A model generated the notes under the pieces. The model was not told the DNA's origin, did not search any database, and saw nothing but the letters and a program-made list of their open reading frames with translations. From the NCBI GenBank assembly GCA_963768085.1, contig CAVYGO010000001.1, positions 1-64,000 of the forward strand: a stretch of DNA of 64,000 bases, written 5' to 3'. Position 1 is the first letter of the stretch. Each line of letters opens with the position of its first letter. The position numbers and the translations under genes are program-made. Positions 1-8,454 of this stretch are shown here, in pieces. This stretch comes from Pukyongia sp963768085. GTDB lineage: Bacteria; Bacteroidota; Bacteroidia; Flavobacteriales; Flavobacteriaceae.

Positions 1-34
1 ATTCAATCAAATAACGTTATTATGAAGACTTAAA

Positions 35-1915
35 ATGCGCTCCCTTATAGCCATAGCTATGTTTGTAACCAGCTTTGGTTTTGCTACTACTCCGCTAAAC
101 AAACCTACCAATACCATAACCTCCATCGTTACTCATATCGATCTTAGCGCGGTAGTGGACGATAAAGTGCCTGTAATGGTCAACCCCGATAATTTCACCG
201 GCGAAACAGCTACCTACCGCTTACCCAAAGTGGTGCAGGGAACCTACGCCGTGAGTGATTTTGGCAAGTATGTAGACGATTTTAAAGCTTTTGATAACAA
301 AGGCAAGGAGCTGCTGGTAAGCAAGGTGGATACCAATAGCTGGATGATACTCAATGCTCCGGATCTGGACTATGTTACCTACTACGTTAACGATACCTTC
401 GATATAGAGACCATGGGCGGCCTTGGCGGCGATACGCCCTTTTCCCCGGCAGGAACCAATATAGAACCGGATAACTACGTCCTCAACCTGCACGGTTTTA
501 TCGGCTATTTCGATTCCATGAAGAACGCCTCTTACACGCTCGACGTAACCGCCCCGGCCGATTTCGTGCGTACCTCCGCCCTTCAGAAAACAGCATCTAA
601 AGAAAACACAGAAGCGGGTACCATCACTACCAGCTATTATGCGCCACGCTATTTCGATATTACAGACAACCCCATGATGTACGGCAAGCTATCCGTAGAG
701 GAATTCGACCTCAGCGGGATCAAAGTAGTACTCAGCGTCTTTTCTCCCAACGGCATACACTCGGCCACCAGCCTGAAAGAGACCATGGCCACCATGATGC
801 AGGCGCAGAAAGCCTACCTGGGCGACCTGGACAGCACGCCGCGCTACGATATTTACCTATACCTTTCGGAAGGCACCCCGGAATCCCCAAAGGATTCGGC
901 GCTTTAGAGCACCACACCTCCACCGTGGTGGTCATGCCCGAGGCCATCCCGGCAGAAGGACTGGCAGAAAGCCTTATCGACACCATCTCCCACGAGTTCT
1001 TTCATATTGTGAGTCCGCTATCCATCCACTCGGAGGACGTACATTACTTCGACTATCACGAACCTACCTTCTCCAAGCACCTTTGGATGTACGAGGGCGT
1101 CACCGAATATTTCGCCAACCACTTCCAGGTGTACGAAGGGCTTATTTCCGAAGAGGAGTTCTATGCCAATATGATGGGCAAGATCCAGACCTCTCAGATG
1201 ATGAATGACAGTATGAGTTTTACTGAAATGAGTGAGAACGTGCTTGTGCAACCCTACGCACAACAATACTATAACGTATATATGAAAGGCGCGCTCATCG
1301 GGATGTGCATCGATATACTGATGCGTGAAGAAAGTAACGGTCAGCGAGGCATCCTATCCCTGATGAAAGAACTGTCCAACAAATACGGAAAGAACAAACC
1401 GTTCGAAGACGATAGCCTGTTCGATGAGATCACGGCCCTCACCTATCCGTCCATCCGTGAGTTCCTTGACACCCATGTGGCAGGCACCACCCCTATCGAT
1501 TACGATGTGTTCTTCGCAAAAATGGGACTGGAGTTCGTATCCGGGCAAGGTGGAAACCAACTATATCCAGAACGGAGGCACCCTTATCGTCGATGGTGAT
1601 CCGGTACGTGGGATCTTCTTTAACGACCAGGTTGTCAGCAACAGTTTCTGGGCGGAGCAGGGAGTGCAGCCCGGCGATGTGATCAAAGCTGTCAATGGCG
1701 TTGAACTCACCATGCAAAACGCAAACGATATCTTTCAGAAAGTATATATGTGGACTCCGGGTACCGAGATCGATGTGAAGCTCGACAGGAATGGCGAAGA
1801 AGTGGTGATCAAGACCACGACTACCCAATCCTATACCGAAGGTACAGCCCTTCAGGCCAAAGAAGATGCCACGGAGGAGCAGATCGCTTTGAGAAAGGCC
1901 TGGCTTAAAGGATAA
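35..1915 (+). pseudogene. M61 family (glycyl aminopeptidase-like) metallopeptidase with PDZ domain, broken by two frameshifts
   Basis: Three reading-frame pieces together make one M61 peptidase of about 625 residues: 35-907, about 892-1599, and about 1541-1915. The first has a signal peptide (MRSLIAIAMFVTSFGFA) and the N-terminal beta domain. The second carries the zinc motif HEFFH (991-1005) and the third-ligand region WMYEGVTEYF. The third is a C-terminal PDZ domain (GVQPGDVIKAVNG). The first break is repaired by one extra C in the CCCC at 885-888, giving ESPKGFGALEHH. The second is repaired by removing one G near 1541-1543, giving VSGKVETNYIQNGG. Both breaks lie in short homopolymers, so sequencing error is as likely as true decay. 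Family M61 proteins are exported Zn aminopeptidases. The gene stands alone and is followed by a terminator. Confidence 0.85.
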
Positions 1916-1921
1916 GACAGA

Positions 1922-1947
1922 GGTCACTTCGACTCCGCTCAGTGACC
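1922..1947. repeat. Dispersed palindrome (GGTCACT ... AGTGACC)
   Basis: The arms GGTCACT and AGTGACC enclose TCGACTCCGCTC. The same core (TTCGACTCCGCTCAGT, or its reverse complement) recurs at 2590-2606 and 4643-4660, each time with different outer arms that still pair. It sits just after the M61 gene. Confidence 0.7.
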
Positions 1948-1960
1948 AAATAGCACAAAT

Positions 1961-1986
1961 AAAACCCGCCATATGGTGGGTTTTAT
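1961..1986 (+). terminator. Rho-independent terminator after the M61 gene
   Basis: AAAACCCGCC, loop ATAT, then GGTGGGTTTT form a 10-bp stem with one G-U pair, followed by a T-rich tail. It lies 46 bases after the M61 stop codon. Confidence 0.75.
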
Positions 1987-2033
1987 TCTTTATTCTTGCT
2001 CTTTATTTTTCAGCTAGTTTAAATTGTTTTCTT

Positions 2034-2063
2034 CCCTTCTTTTTTGCATTGCCCAAAAAAGAA
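2034..2063. repeat. 30-bp hairpin also found at 11678-11707
   Basis: A 30-base sequence with a perfect 10-bp stem (TTCTTTTTTG / CAAAAAAGAA) and a CATTGCC loop. An identical copy opens the structured element between dnaE and dinB. It stands alone here, between the convergent M61 and collar-protein genes. Confidence 0.75.
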
Positions 2064-2080
2064 TTAGACAAGAATAATAT

Positions 2081-2509
2081 TTAACTCCTCGAAGGATACA
2101 CACCTACAAGACAAATAATATAATTTAAGCCCAGCGATCCCTGCTTCACTGCTCTGGAACTAGTTGGACTCTCAGCGGATCCATCGGATCCACCATACTC
2201 AAACGGTCCGAATTTCTGACCAAGTCGTACTTCCGTCATACCCTGCCCGTTGCGGGGCCCTACAGGAACACGGCCTCTCAGGTCCGGCAGTCCGAAAGTA
2301 GTTCTGCCATCACCTCCATAGGTAGTTCCCAAAATGGAGAACAAAGCTGAATTGCTGGAGATCGCTAATAATTGTCCATCGCAAAAGGCCCATCCACGCG
2401 GGGCAAAATTTCCGGCAAATAGTTTAACCTCTCCAATGAATCCTTCCTGGGCAAAACTTGCCAGGGAAATGAACATCACCAATAGTGTAATAAGAACTGT
2501 TTTTTTCAT
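2081..2509 (-). CDS. Exported phage tail collar-domain (microcystin-dependent-type) protein, short form
   Basis: This is a 142-residue protein with a signal peptide (MKKTVLITLLVMFISLASFA) and then a collar domain. The domain is recognised by GEVKLFAGNFAPRGWAFCDG, the segment LGTTYGGDGRTTFGLPDLRG and RVPVGPRNGQG. The ending GLNYIICLVGVYPSRS matches the usual C-terminus of the family. The histidine-rich stretch (several NHxH-type motifs) that I expect between the collar domain and this ending is missing. The protein is therefore about 30-40 residues shorter than relatives I know, with only an ESPTSSRAVKQG link. Collar-domain proteins of this kind are common in bacterial genomes outside phages, and their role is unknown. 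No phage genes are nearby. Confidence 0.75.
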   Translation of the reverse strand: MKKTVLITLLVMFISLASFAQEGFIGEVKLFAGNFAPRGWAFCDGQLLAISSNSALFSILGTTYGGDGRTTFGLPDLRGRVPVGPRNGQGMTEVRLGQKFGPFEYGGSDGSAESPTSSRAVKQGSLGLNYIICLVGVYPSRS

Positions 2510-2546
2510 GATATAATTTGATTATATGTTAGTTATGATAAAGCTA

Positions 2547-2575
2547 CAAAAAAAGCCCTGCATTTGGCAGGGCTT
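2547..2575 (-). terminator. Terminator of dnaK
   Basis: Read on the minus strand: GCCCTGC, five-base loop, GCAGGGC, then a run of seven T (2548-2554 on the plus strand are A). It lies 36 bases downstream of the dnaK stop and before the collar-protein gene, so the two genes are probably separate units. Confidence 0.85.
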
Positions 2576-2586
2576 ATATATTTATA

Positions 2587-2610
2587 GGTCGTTGAGCGGA
2601 GTCGAAACGA
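2587..2610. repeat. Dispersed palindrome (GTCGTT ... AACGAC)
   Basis: The arms GTCGTT and AACGAC enclose GAGCGGAGTCGA, the reverse complement of the core at 1929-1940. It touches the dnaK stop codon. Confidence 0.65.
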
Positions 2611-4518
2611 CTACTTAACTTCTTCGAAGTCTACGTCTTCAACATCAGAGTTCTCCTCTCCGTTCTGCGAAGCAGTATCGTCTCCGGCATCAGCACCAGG
2701 TTGTCCCTGTTCCTCGGCCTGTGCTTTATAAAGCTCTTCCGAAGCAGTCTTCCAGGCTTCGTTGATCTTCTCTAAAGCAGGCTCGATAGTTTCAACCTCT
2801 TTGGTCTCATACGCTTTCTTCAGTTCTTCCAAAGCATCTTCGATAGGCTTCTTCTTATCGTCGCTCAGCTTATCACCAAACTCCTTCAGTTGCTTCTCGG
2901 TCTGGAAGATCATGGCATCCGCCTCGTTGATCTTATCAGCTTTATCCTTGGCTGCCTTATCAGCTTCTGCATTGGCTTCAGCTTCGGCTTTCATCTTTTG
3001 GATCTCTTCATCGGTCAAGCCTGAACTTGCTTCGATACGGATATCCTGAGATTTGTTCGTAGCCTTATCGGTAGCGGTTACCTTGATGATACCATTCGCA
3101 TCTATATCGAAGGTCACTTCAATTTGTGGCATCCCTCTTGGCGCTGGTGGAATACTGTCCAGGTGGAATCTACCAATGGTCTTGTTGTCATTCGCCATCG
3201 GACGTTCTCCCTGTAGTACGTGGATCTCCACACTTGGCTGGTTATCAGCCGCAGTACTAAAGATCTGTGATTTCTTGGTAGGGATGGTGGTGTTCGCATC
3301 GATCAGCTTGGTCATAACGCTTCCCATGGTTTCAATACCCAATGACAGCGGTGTAACATCCAATAGCAATACGTCCTTCACATCTCCGGTAAGTACCCCA
3401 CCCTGGATGGCAGCTCCTACAGCTACTACCTCGTCTGGGTTTACACCTTTACTTGGTGACTTTCCGAAGAACTTCTCCACCGCTTCCTGAACTGCAGGGA
3501 TACGGGTAGATCCTCCTACTAAGATTATTTCGTCTATATCGCTCTTGGATAGTCCGGCAGCTTTCAGGGCCGCGTCACAAGGAGCGATGGTTCTTTTTAC
3601 CAGGTCATCGATCAGCTGCTCGAACTTCGCACGGCTCATGGTTTTCACAAGGTGCTTAGGTCCGCTGCCTGTAGCAGTGATATAAGGCAGGTTGATCTCA
3701 GTTTGTGTAGACGCGGACAATTCGATCTTGGCTTTCTCGGCAGCTTCTTTCAGTCTCTGAAGCGCCATAGGATCTTTTCTAAGATCCATGCTCTCTTCCT
3801 TCTCGAATTCGTCTGCCAGCCAGTTGATGATCTTCTGGTCTACATCGTCACCTCCAAGGTGTGTATCTCCATCGGTTGCCAGTACTTCGAACACGCCATC
3901 TCCCAATTCAAGGATAGACACATCATGTGTACCTCCACCAAAGTCGAATACCACGATCTTCTGGTCTGTATGTTTCTTATCGAGTCCGTAAGCCAACGCA
4001 GCCGCTGTAGGCTCGTTGATGATACGTTCTACTTTCAGCCCGGCGATCTCGCCGGCTTCTTTTGTTGCTTGTCTCTGACTGTCATTAAAGTAAGCAGGCA
4101 CAGTGATCACGGCGCGGGTTACATCGGTTCCCAGGTAATCTTCGGCGGTCTTCTTCATTTTCTGAAGGATCATCGCACTCAGTTCCTGTGGCGTGTAAAG
4201 ACGCCCATCGATATCCACACGTGGCGTATCGTTGTCACCTTTCACTACTTTGAAAGCAGCGCGGTCGGCTTCTTTTTTGGATTCAGAGTATTTATTCCCC
4301 ATGAAACGCTTAATGGAAGCGATGGTTTTGGTAGGGTTGGTCACGGCCTGACGTTTGGCAGGGTCCCCAACCTTGATCTCACCATCCTCCACGAATGCGA
4401 TTACAGAAGGCGTTGTTCTTTTTCCTTCGGCATTAGGGATCACGGTAGGCTCGCTTCCTTCCATTACGGAAACACACGAATTCGTTGTCCCTAAGTCGAT
4501 TCCAATTATTTTGCTCAT
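2611..4518 (-). CDS. dnaK: Molecular chaperone DnaK (Hsp70)
   Basis: The gene encodes 635 residues, the normal DnaK length. The three Hsp70 signatures are present: IGIDLGTTNSCVSV at residues 4-17, VFDFGGGTHDVSIL near 190-205, and ILVGGSTRIPAVQ near 330-345. A substrate-binding domain follows (VLLLDVTPLSLGIETMG), then a charged helical lid and an acidic tail ending VEDVDFEEVK. DnaK is the ATP-driven cytosolic folding chaperone that works with DnaJ and GrpE, neither of which is in this window. The start codon opens MSKIIGIDLGTT, the usual Bacteroidota start. The gene has its own terminator (2547-2575) and a candidate sigma-54-like promoter about 55-95 bases upstream. Confidence 0.98.
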   Translation of the reverse strand: MSKIIGIDLGTTNSCVSVMEGSEPTVIPNAEGKRTTPSVIAFVEDGEIKVGDPAKRQAVTNPTKTIASIKRFMGNKYSESKKEADRAAFKVVKGDNDTPRVDIDGRLYTPQELSAMILQKMKKTAEDYLGTDVTRAVITVPAYFNDSQRQATKEAGEIAGLKVERIINEPTAAALAYGLDKKHTDQKIVVFDFGGGTHDVSILELGDGVFEVLATDGDTHLGGDDVDQKIINWLADEFEKEESMDLRKDPMALQRLKEAAEKAKIELSASTQTEINLPYITATGSGPKHLVKTMSRAKFEQLIDDLVKRTIAPCDAALKAAGLSKSDIDEIILVGGSTRIPAVQEAVEKFFGKSPSKGVNPDEVVAVGAAIQGGVLTGDVKDVLLLDVTPLSLGIETMGSVMTKLIDANTTIPTKKSQIFSTAADNQPSVEIHVLQGERPMANDNKTIGRFHLDSIPPAPRGMPQIEVTFDIDANGIIKVTATDKATNKSQDIRIEASSGLTDEEIQKMKAEAEANAEADKAAKDKADKINEADAMIFQTEKQLKEFGDKLSDDKKKPIEDALEELKKAYETKEVETIEPALEKINEAWKTASEELYKAQAEEQGQPGADAGDDTASQNGEENSDVEDVDFEEVK

Positions 4519-4572
4519 AGCGTTGTAGTATAAATTATTGTGTTATTTCAAGTTTTAAATCGATATCACTAT

Positions 4573-4613
4573 GACAATCATTGTGCCAGTGGATAAAATA
4601 TGACAGGGTGTCA
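4573..4613 (-). promoter_or_regulatory. Candidate dnaK promoter: sigma-54-like element with upstream inverted repeat
   Basis: Read on the minus strand toward dnaK: TGACA-CCC-TGTCA (4601-4613), then TGGCAC-N5-TTGTC (4573-4588). A sigma-54 promoter is TGGCAC-N5-TTGC, so this matches except for one base of the -12 GC pair. The spacing between the two blocks is exact. No TAnnTTTG housekeeping -7 box is obvious between here and the start codon. The assignment is inferred from pattern only. Confidence 0.4.
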
Positions 4614-4632
4614 GTTAATTTTTCAGGGCAAT

Positions 4633-4712
4633 CCCCGCCACACTTCGACTCCGCTCAGTGAGCGGCGGGGCCGGGCTATCCGCGCTACACGGTAGCATGC
4701 TGCTATCCCTAT
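4633..4712. repeat. Dispersed palindromic intergenic element
   Basis: CCCCGCC (4633-4639) pairs with GGCGGGG (4664-4670). Inside is CACT-TCGACTCCGCTC-AGTG, the same core as at 1929-1940. After it comes a segment with GCTATCC twice in the same orientation (about 4674 and 4703). No reading frame is apparent. This is the left part of the 1.3-kb gene-free stretch between dnaK and 5851. Confidence 0.6.
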
Positions 4713-4753
4713 TGCAAAACCCCTCAGTCGGCCATCACTACGCTCTGTCCGCC

Positions 4754-5780
4754 AGCTCCCCTTGATTAGGGGAGCAGCTATGTGTATTGTAAATTTATTT
4801 ACGAAAATGCATCTGCCTTAATTAGAACAGGGGTTATAGAGGATTTATCCCAGGAAATCACAAACCAAAAGCCAATAACAATATTTCTATAGAAAAGCTC
4901 CCCTCCTTGATTAGGGGAGCAGCTATGTGTATTGTAAATTTATTTACGAAAATGCATCTGCCTTAATTAGAACAGGGGTTATAGAGGGTTTATCCCAGGA
5001 AATCACAAACCAAAAGCCAATAACAATATTTCTATAGAAAAGCTCCCCTCCTTGATTAGGGGAGCAGCTATGTGTATTGTAAATTTATTTACGAAAATGC
5101 ATCTGCCTTAATTAGAACAGGGGTTATAGAGGGTTTATCCCAGGAAATCACAAACCAAAAGCCAATAACAATATTTCTATAGAAAAGCTCCCCTCCTTGA
5201 TTAGGGGAGCAGCTATGTGTAATTGTAAATTTATTTACGAAAATGCATCTGCCTTAATTAGAACAGGGGTTATAGAGGGTTTATCCCAGGAAATCGCAAA
5301 CCAAAAGCCAATAACAATATTTCTATAAAAAAGCTCCCCTCCTTGATTAGGGGAGCAGCTATGTGTAATTGTAAATTTATTTACGAAAATGCATCTGCCT
5401 TAATTAGAACAGGGGTTATAGAGGGTTTATCCCAGGAAATCACAAACCAAAAGCCAATAACAATATTTCTATAAAAAAGCTCCCCTCCTTGATTAGGGGA
5501 GCAGCTATGTTTAATTTAAATTTATTTACGAAAATGCATCTGCCTTAATTAGAACAGGGGTTATAGAGGGTTTATCCCAGGAAATCGCAAACCAAAAGCC
5601 AATAACAATATTTCTATAAAAAAGCTCCCCTCCTTGATTAGGGGAGCAGCTATGTGTATTGTAAATATATTTACGAAAATGCATCTGCCTTAATTAGAAC
5701 AGGGGTTATAGAGGGTTTATCCCAGGAAATCACAAACCAAAAGCCAATAACAATGTTTCTATGGAAAGGCTCCCCTCCTT
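4754..5780. repeat. Tandem array of about seven 145-bp units
   Basis: The landmark CTTGA recurs at 4761, 4906, 5051, 5196, 5342, 5488, 5633 and 5778, so the periods are 145, 145, 145, 146, 146, 145 and 145. Copies differ at only a few bases. Each unit has two palindromes: GCTCCCCT-N8-AGGGGAGC and GTAAAT-TT-ATTTAC. The first unit lacks three bases of the left arm. The last changes into CTTGACAAGGAGGGG followed by a different tail (GTGACCACTTTTGAGTGGTC). The unit is not a multiple of three, and no conserved reading frame runs through it. It fills most of the gene-free stretch 4519-5850. Confidence 0.9.
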
Positions 5781-5850
5781 GACAAGGAGGGGTGACCACT
5801 TTTGAGTGGTCGGGGTGGTTGACAATAGTAAAAAACAATACCTTTATATC

Positions 5851-6204
5851 ATGAGCAACAAAGACCTTTGGGAAACCCAATTAAAGAAATACGACGAACT
5901 TGTCGAAATGACCGATAAATTCGAACGCCTGGGCAAGACCATGCCCTACACCACTGCCAATACCTATATGTTCTCGCTCTTGAACAAGGATGGGGAATTC
6001 GGGATCCGACTCTCAAAAGAATCCCAGGAAAAGTTCAAGGAGAAACACAACACCACCATTTACAAATCATACGGTGCCGTGATGAAAGATTATGTCCTTG
6101 TCCCTGCCCAAATGCTCGATACTCCCAAAACCCTGCTTCCCTACCTTATGGAAAGCTACGATTATGTGATGTCCCTCAAACCAAACCCCCGGAAGAAGAA
6201 ATAG
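5851..6204 (+). CDS. Small TfoX N-terminal-domain-like protein
   Basis: The start is the ATG of MSNKDLWETQ at 5851; upstream codons lie in the repeat tail. This gives 117 residues with no signal peptide or membrane segment. The order of motifs resembles the TfoX/Sxy N-terminal domain: a Met/Tyr-rich strand (YMFSLLNKDGEFGIRLS), then K/E-rich residues, then AVMKDYVLVPAQML and a final helix (LLPYLMESYDYVMSLKP). In that family the pattern is F-x-L...LRL...M-x-x-Y-V-x-VP. TfoX itself is a competence activator, but many single-domain relatives are uncharacterised, so no function is claimed. It is transcribed away from the repeat array. Confidence 0.55.
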   Translation: MSNKDLWETQLKKYDELVEMTDKFERLGKTMPYTTANTYMFSLLNKDGEFGIRLSKESQEKFKEKHNTTIYKSYGAVMKDYVLVPAQMLDTPKTLLPYLMESYDYVMSLKPNPRKKK

Positions 6205-6210
6205 CCCCTG

Positions 6211-6325
6211 TCAGTTCGAGTGATTTGCGAAGCAAATTGTAGTTCTCCTGAGCTCGTCGAAGGGTCGAGAACCTTTTGTCTGTTCGAGTGATCCCGCAGG
6301 GCGGGATTGTATCGAGAACCACTTC
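6211..6325. repeat. Two adjacent hairpin repeats of the TTCGAGTG ... TCGAGAACC type
   Basis: Copy 1 has the core ATTTGC-GAA-GCAAAT (6223-6237) after TTCGAGTG. Copy 2 has ATCCCGC-AGG-GCGGGAT (6291-6307) between TTCGAGTG and GTATCGAGAACCACTTCC. The cores differ in sequence, yet each pairs perfectly. Copy 1 has an extra GTTCTC ... GAGAAC pair (6242-6272) between core and flank. A third copy is at 8455-8497. Confidence 0.75.
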
Positions 6326-6372
6326 CCAATACATTTTTTAACACCTGTGGTATTAAAAGACAGTCGAAGTGG

Positions 6373-6393
6373 CACTCCCGACTCCAGACTCCC
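6373..6393. repeat. Three heptamers (CACTCCC, GACTCCA, GACTCCC)
   Basis: A short run with period 7, related to the longer run at 8532-8592. It lies between the hairpin repeats and the alcohol dehydrogenase gene. Confidence 0.5.
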
Positions 6394-6465
6394 CCATCTT
6401 TAACCTTTCCTTATTTGTTGAAACCTCATCTTTCCGTATCTTTAAGATTCTTCAAAAAAACTAAT

Positions 6466-7470
6466 ATGAAAGCAGTACAAGTACATGAAGCGGGAGGCGA
6501 TTTTCAGATCGTGGATATACCCGTCCCAACCCCAAATAAAAACGAAGTATTAATAAAGGTAGAAGCCTGTGGTATCTGCCATAGCGATAATTTCGTAAAA
6601 CTCGGTGCCTTTCCGGGTGTTACCTTCCCACGAACCCCCGGCCATGAAGTGGTTGGAGTGGTCGATAAGGTAGGTGAAGACGTAGTGAACTGGAAACCCG
6701 GACAACGTGTAGGTGTTGGCTGGCATGGCGGACACTGTTTCAACTGTGAACCCTGCCGACGCGGATTGTTTATCAATTGTGAGAATGAGCAGATCTGCGG
6801 GATTAGCTACGATGGTGGTTACGCCGAATATATGGTAGCTCCTCAGGAGGCTGTTGCTCTGGTTCCGGACGAACTGTCCAGCGAAGAGGCTGCTCCCCTG
6901 CTATGCGCTGGGATTACCGTATACAATGCCATGCGGAATTCCGGTATCCAGGCAGGAGATGTAGTTGCTGTTCAGGGAATTGGCGGACTCGGCCACCTGG
7001 CGATCCAATACGCGAATAAGATGGGGATGCGGACCGTAGCGCTATCTACTTCCGACAGTAAAAAAGAACTAGCAAAGAAATTAGGTGCACACCACTATAT
7101 TAACGGCAGCACTCAAAACACTGTGGAGGAACTACAAAAGCTTGGCGGCGCAAAACTCATAGTAGCTACAGCTCCGAACGCTGACGCAATGACTTCGGTG
7201 ATCGATGGCCTTGGAATTGATGGACAATTACTGGTGATTGGTGCGACCCCCGAGCCCATCCAGGTCTCTCCTTTCCAGTTATTGATGAAACGAACCTCCG
7301 TGGCCGGCTGGCCAAGTGGTACAGCGATCGACAGTGAAGACACACTGAAGTTTAGCGCACTCACAGGAACCAAACCCATGATAGAAACCTTTAAACTGGA
7401 CGATGTGGAAGAAGCTTTTAATTTGATGCTTTCCAATAAAGCCAGGTTTAGAGTGGTTCTTACTCCATAA
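6466..7470 (+). CDS. Zinc-dependent alcohol dehydrogenase (medium-chain family)
   Basis: The gene encodes 334 residues, starting at MKAVQVHEAGG (6466); the frame is open farther upstream, but that stretch holds repeats. The catalytic zinc ligands are the Cys of CGICHSD and the Glu/His of PGHEVVG. The structural zinc site is seen as C-x2-C-x2-C-x7-C in HCFNCEPCRRGLFINC. The NAD(P) Rossmann motif is GIGGLGHLAIQYA. The family oxidises alcohols or reduces aldehydes with a nicotinamide cofactor; the substrate cannot be read from the sequence. The next gene, another medium-chain dehydrogenase, starts 5 bases after this stop, so the two are probably co-transcribed. Confidence 0.92.
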   Translation: MKAVQVHEAGGDFQIVDIPVPTPNKNEVLIKVEACGICHSDNFVKLGAFPGVTFPRTPGHEVVGVVDKVGEDVVNWKPGQRVGVGWHGGHCFNCEPCRRGLFINCENEQICGISYDGGYAEYMVAPQEAVALVPDELSSEEAAPLLCAGITVYNAMRNSGIQAGDVVAVQGIGGLGHLAIQYANKMGMRTVALSTSDSKKELAKKLGAHHYINGSTQNTVEELQKLGGAKLIVATAPNADAMTSVIDGLGIDGQLLVIGATPEPIQVSPFQLLMKRTSVAGWPSGTAIDSEDTLKFSALTGTKPMIETFKLDDVEEAFNLMLSNKARFRVVLTP

Positions 7471-7475
7471 GGATT

Positions 7476-8450
7476 ATGAAGGCGTGGCAAATTAACTCAT
7501 ATGGCGGGATCGAGGTTTTCGATCTCGTCACTATACCCGATCCTGAACCCAAAGCCGGATGGATACTTATTGATATTAAAGCTTTCGGTATCAACCGAAG
7601 TGAATTATATACTCGCCAGGGCCATTCTGGCGAGGCAGTAACACTTCCTCGGGTACTAGGAATTGAATGTGTGGGTGAAGTCGTCGATGGCGGTGACACC
7701 GACCTGCAACCCGGGCAAAAAGTAGCAGCCTGCATGGGAAATATGGGACGTTTGTATAACGGTGGTTATGCCGAAATGACGCTGATCCCCCGCTCCAATG
7801 TCTTCCCGGTAAATACCGATCTCGACTGGGAAATTTTTGGTGCGATACCAGAAACCTATCTCACTGCCTGGGGTGCTTTAAAAGAAGCAATCAACTTGCG
7901 ACCAGGTGATAATTTACTGGTAAGAGGAGGAACTTCAGCGGCTGGACTAGCTGCAACTTCGATTGCCAAAGAGATGGGATGTACCGTTTTTTCAACTACT
8001 CGAAAGAAGTATAAAGTTCCTATGCTTGAAAAGGCTGGAGTAGATCATATCCTGATGGATACCGGCATGATCGAGGAACAGGTAAAAGCCATTATTCCCG
8101 AAGGCGTGAATGGTGTGATCGAATTCGTGGGGCTGGAACATACTATTATGGACTGTCTGCAATCAACAGCGCCGAAAGGAACTGTTTGCATGGTAGGCTT
8201 CCTGGGTGATACCTGGGACTATAATTTCTTCCCCTGGATGCCCTCTACGGTTAACCTAACCAATTACAGTAGCGAGACCCTACACACTGATCATGCAACT
8301 CCGGCTCTTCAACAAATTGTGGATCACGTAGCTTCGGGTGCCTATTCCCCGAACATCCACCAGGTATTTGATTTTGATGAGCTTCCGCAGGCTCATGACA
8401 CCATGGAAAACAATCGTGCCGCCGGAAAACTTGTTGTAAGAGTTTCATAA
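7476..8450 (+). CDS. Zinc-free quinone-oxidoreductase-like medium-chain dehydrogenase
   Basis: This is a 324-residue protein of the same superfamily as its upstream neighbour but lacking both zinc sites. It has GINRSELYTRQG and PRVLGIECVGEV where the zinc type has the Cys and His ligands. The cofactor-binding motif appears as VRGGTSAAGLAATSIAKEMG. This pattern matches NADPH:quinone oxidoreductases and enoyl reductases of the MDR superfamily. The start is ATG, 5 bases after the alcohol dehydrogenase stop. The substrate is unknown. The pair may act together in detoxifying carbonyls or quinones, but that is inference only. Confidence 0.88.
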   Translation: MKAWQINSYGGIEVFDLVTIPDPEPKAGWILIDIKAFGINRSELYTRQGHSGEAVTLPRVLGIECVGEVVDGGDTDLQPGQKVAACMGNMGRLYNGGYAEMTLIPRSNVFPVNTDLDWEIFGAIPETYLTAWGALKEAINLRPGDNLLVRGGTSAAGLAATSIAKEMGCTVFSTTRKKYKVPMLEKAGVDHILMDTGMIEEQVKAIIPEGVNGVIEFVGLEHTIMDCLQSTAPKGTVCMVGFLGDTWDYNFFPWMPSTVNLTNYSSETLHTDHATPALQQIVDHVASGAYSPNIHQVFDFDELPQAHDTMENNRAAGKLVVRVS

Positions 8451-8454
8451 TTTG

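Noticed and set aside
2081..2509. Prophage remnant
   Set aside because: A single collar-domain protein with a signal peptide and no other phage gene nearby is not evidence for a prophage.
3652..4494. A 280-codon open frame antisense to dnaK
   Set aside because: It is a shadow frame of a strongly coding gene; its product is Cys/Phe/Ser-rich with no family resemblance.
2611..4518. DnaK with FDFGGGTHDVS where many species have DLGGGTFDVS
   Set aside because: From memory this is the normal form in Bacteroidota DnaK proteins, so it is not a special change.
4754..5780. Possible CRISPR array
   Set aside because: The whole 145-base unit is repeated, with no variable spacers between constant repeats, and no cas gene is near.
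5671..5880. Reading frame of 69 codons on the minus strand across the last repeat unit
   Set aside because: It is made of repeat sequence, changes between units, and has no conserved motif.
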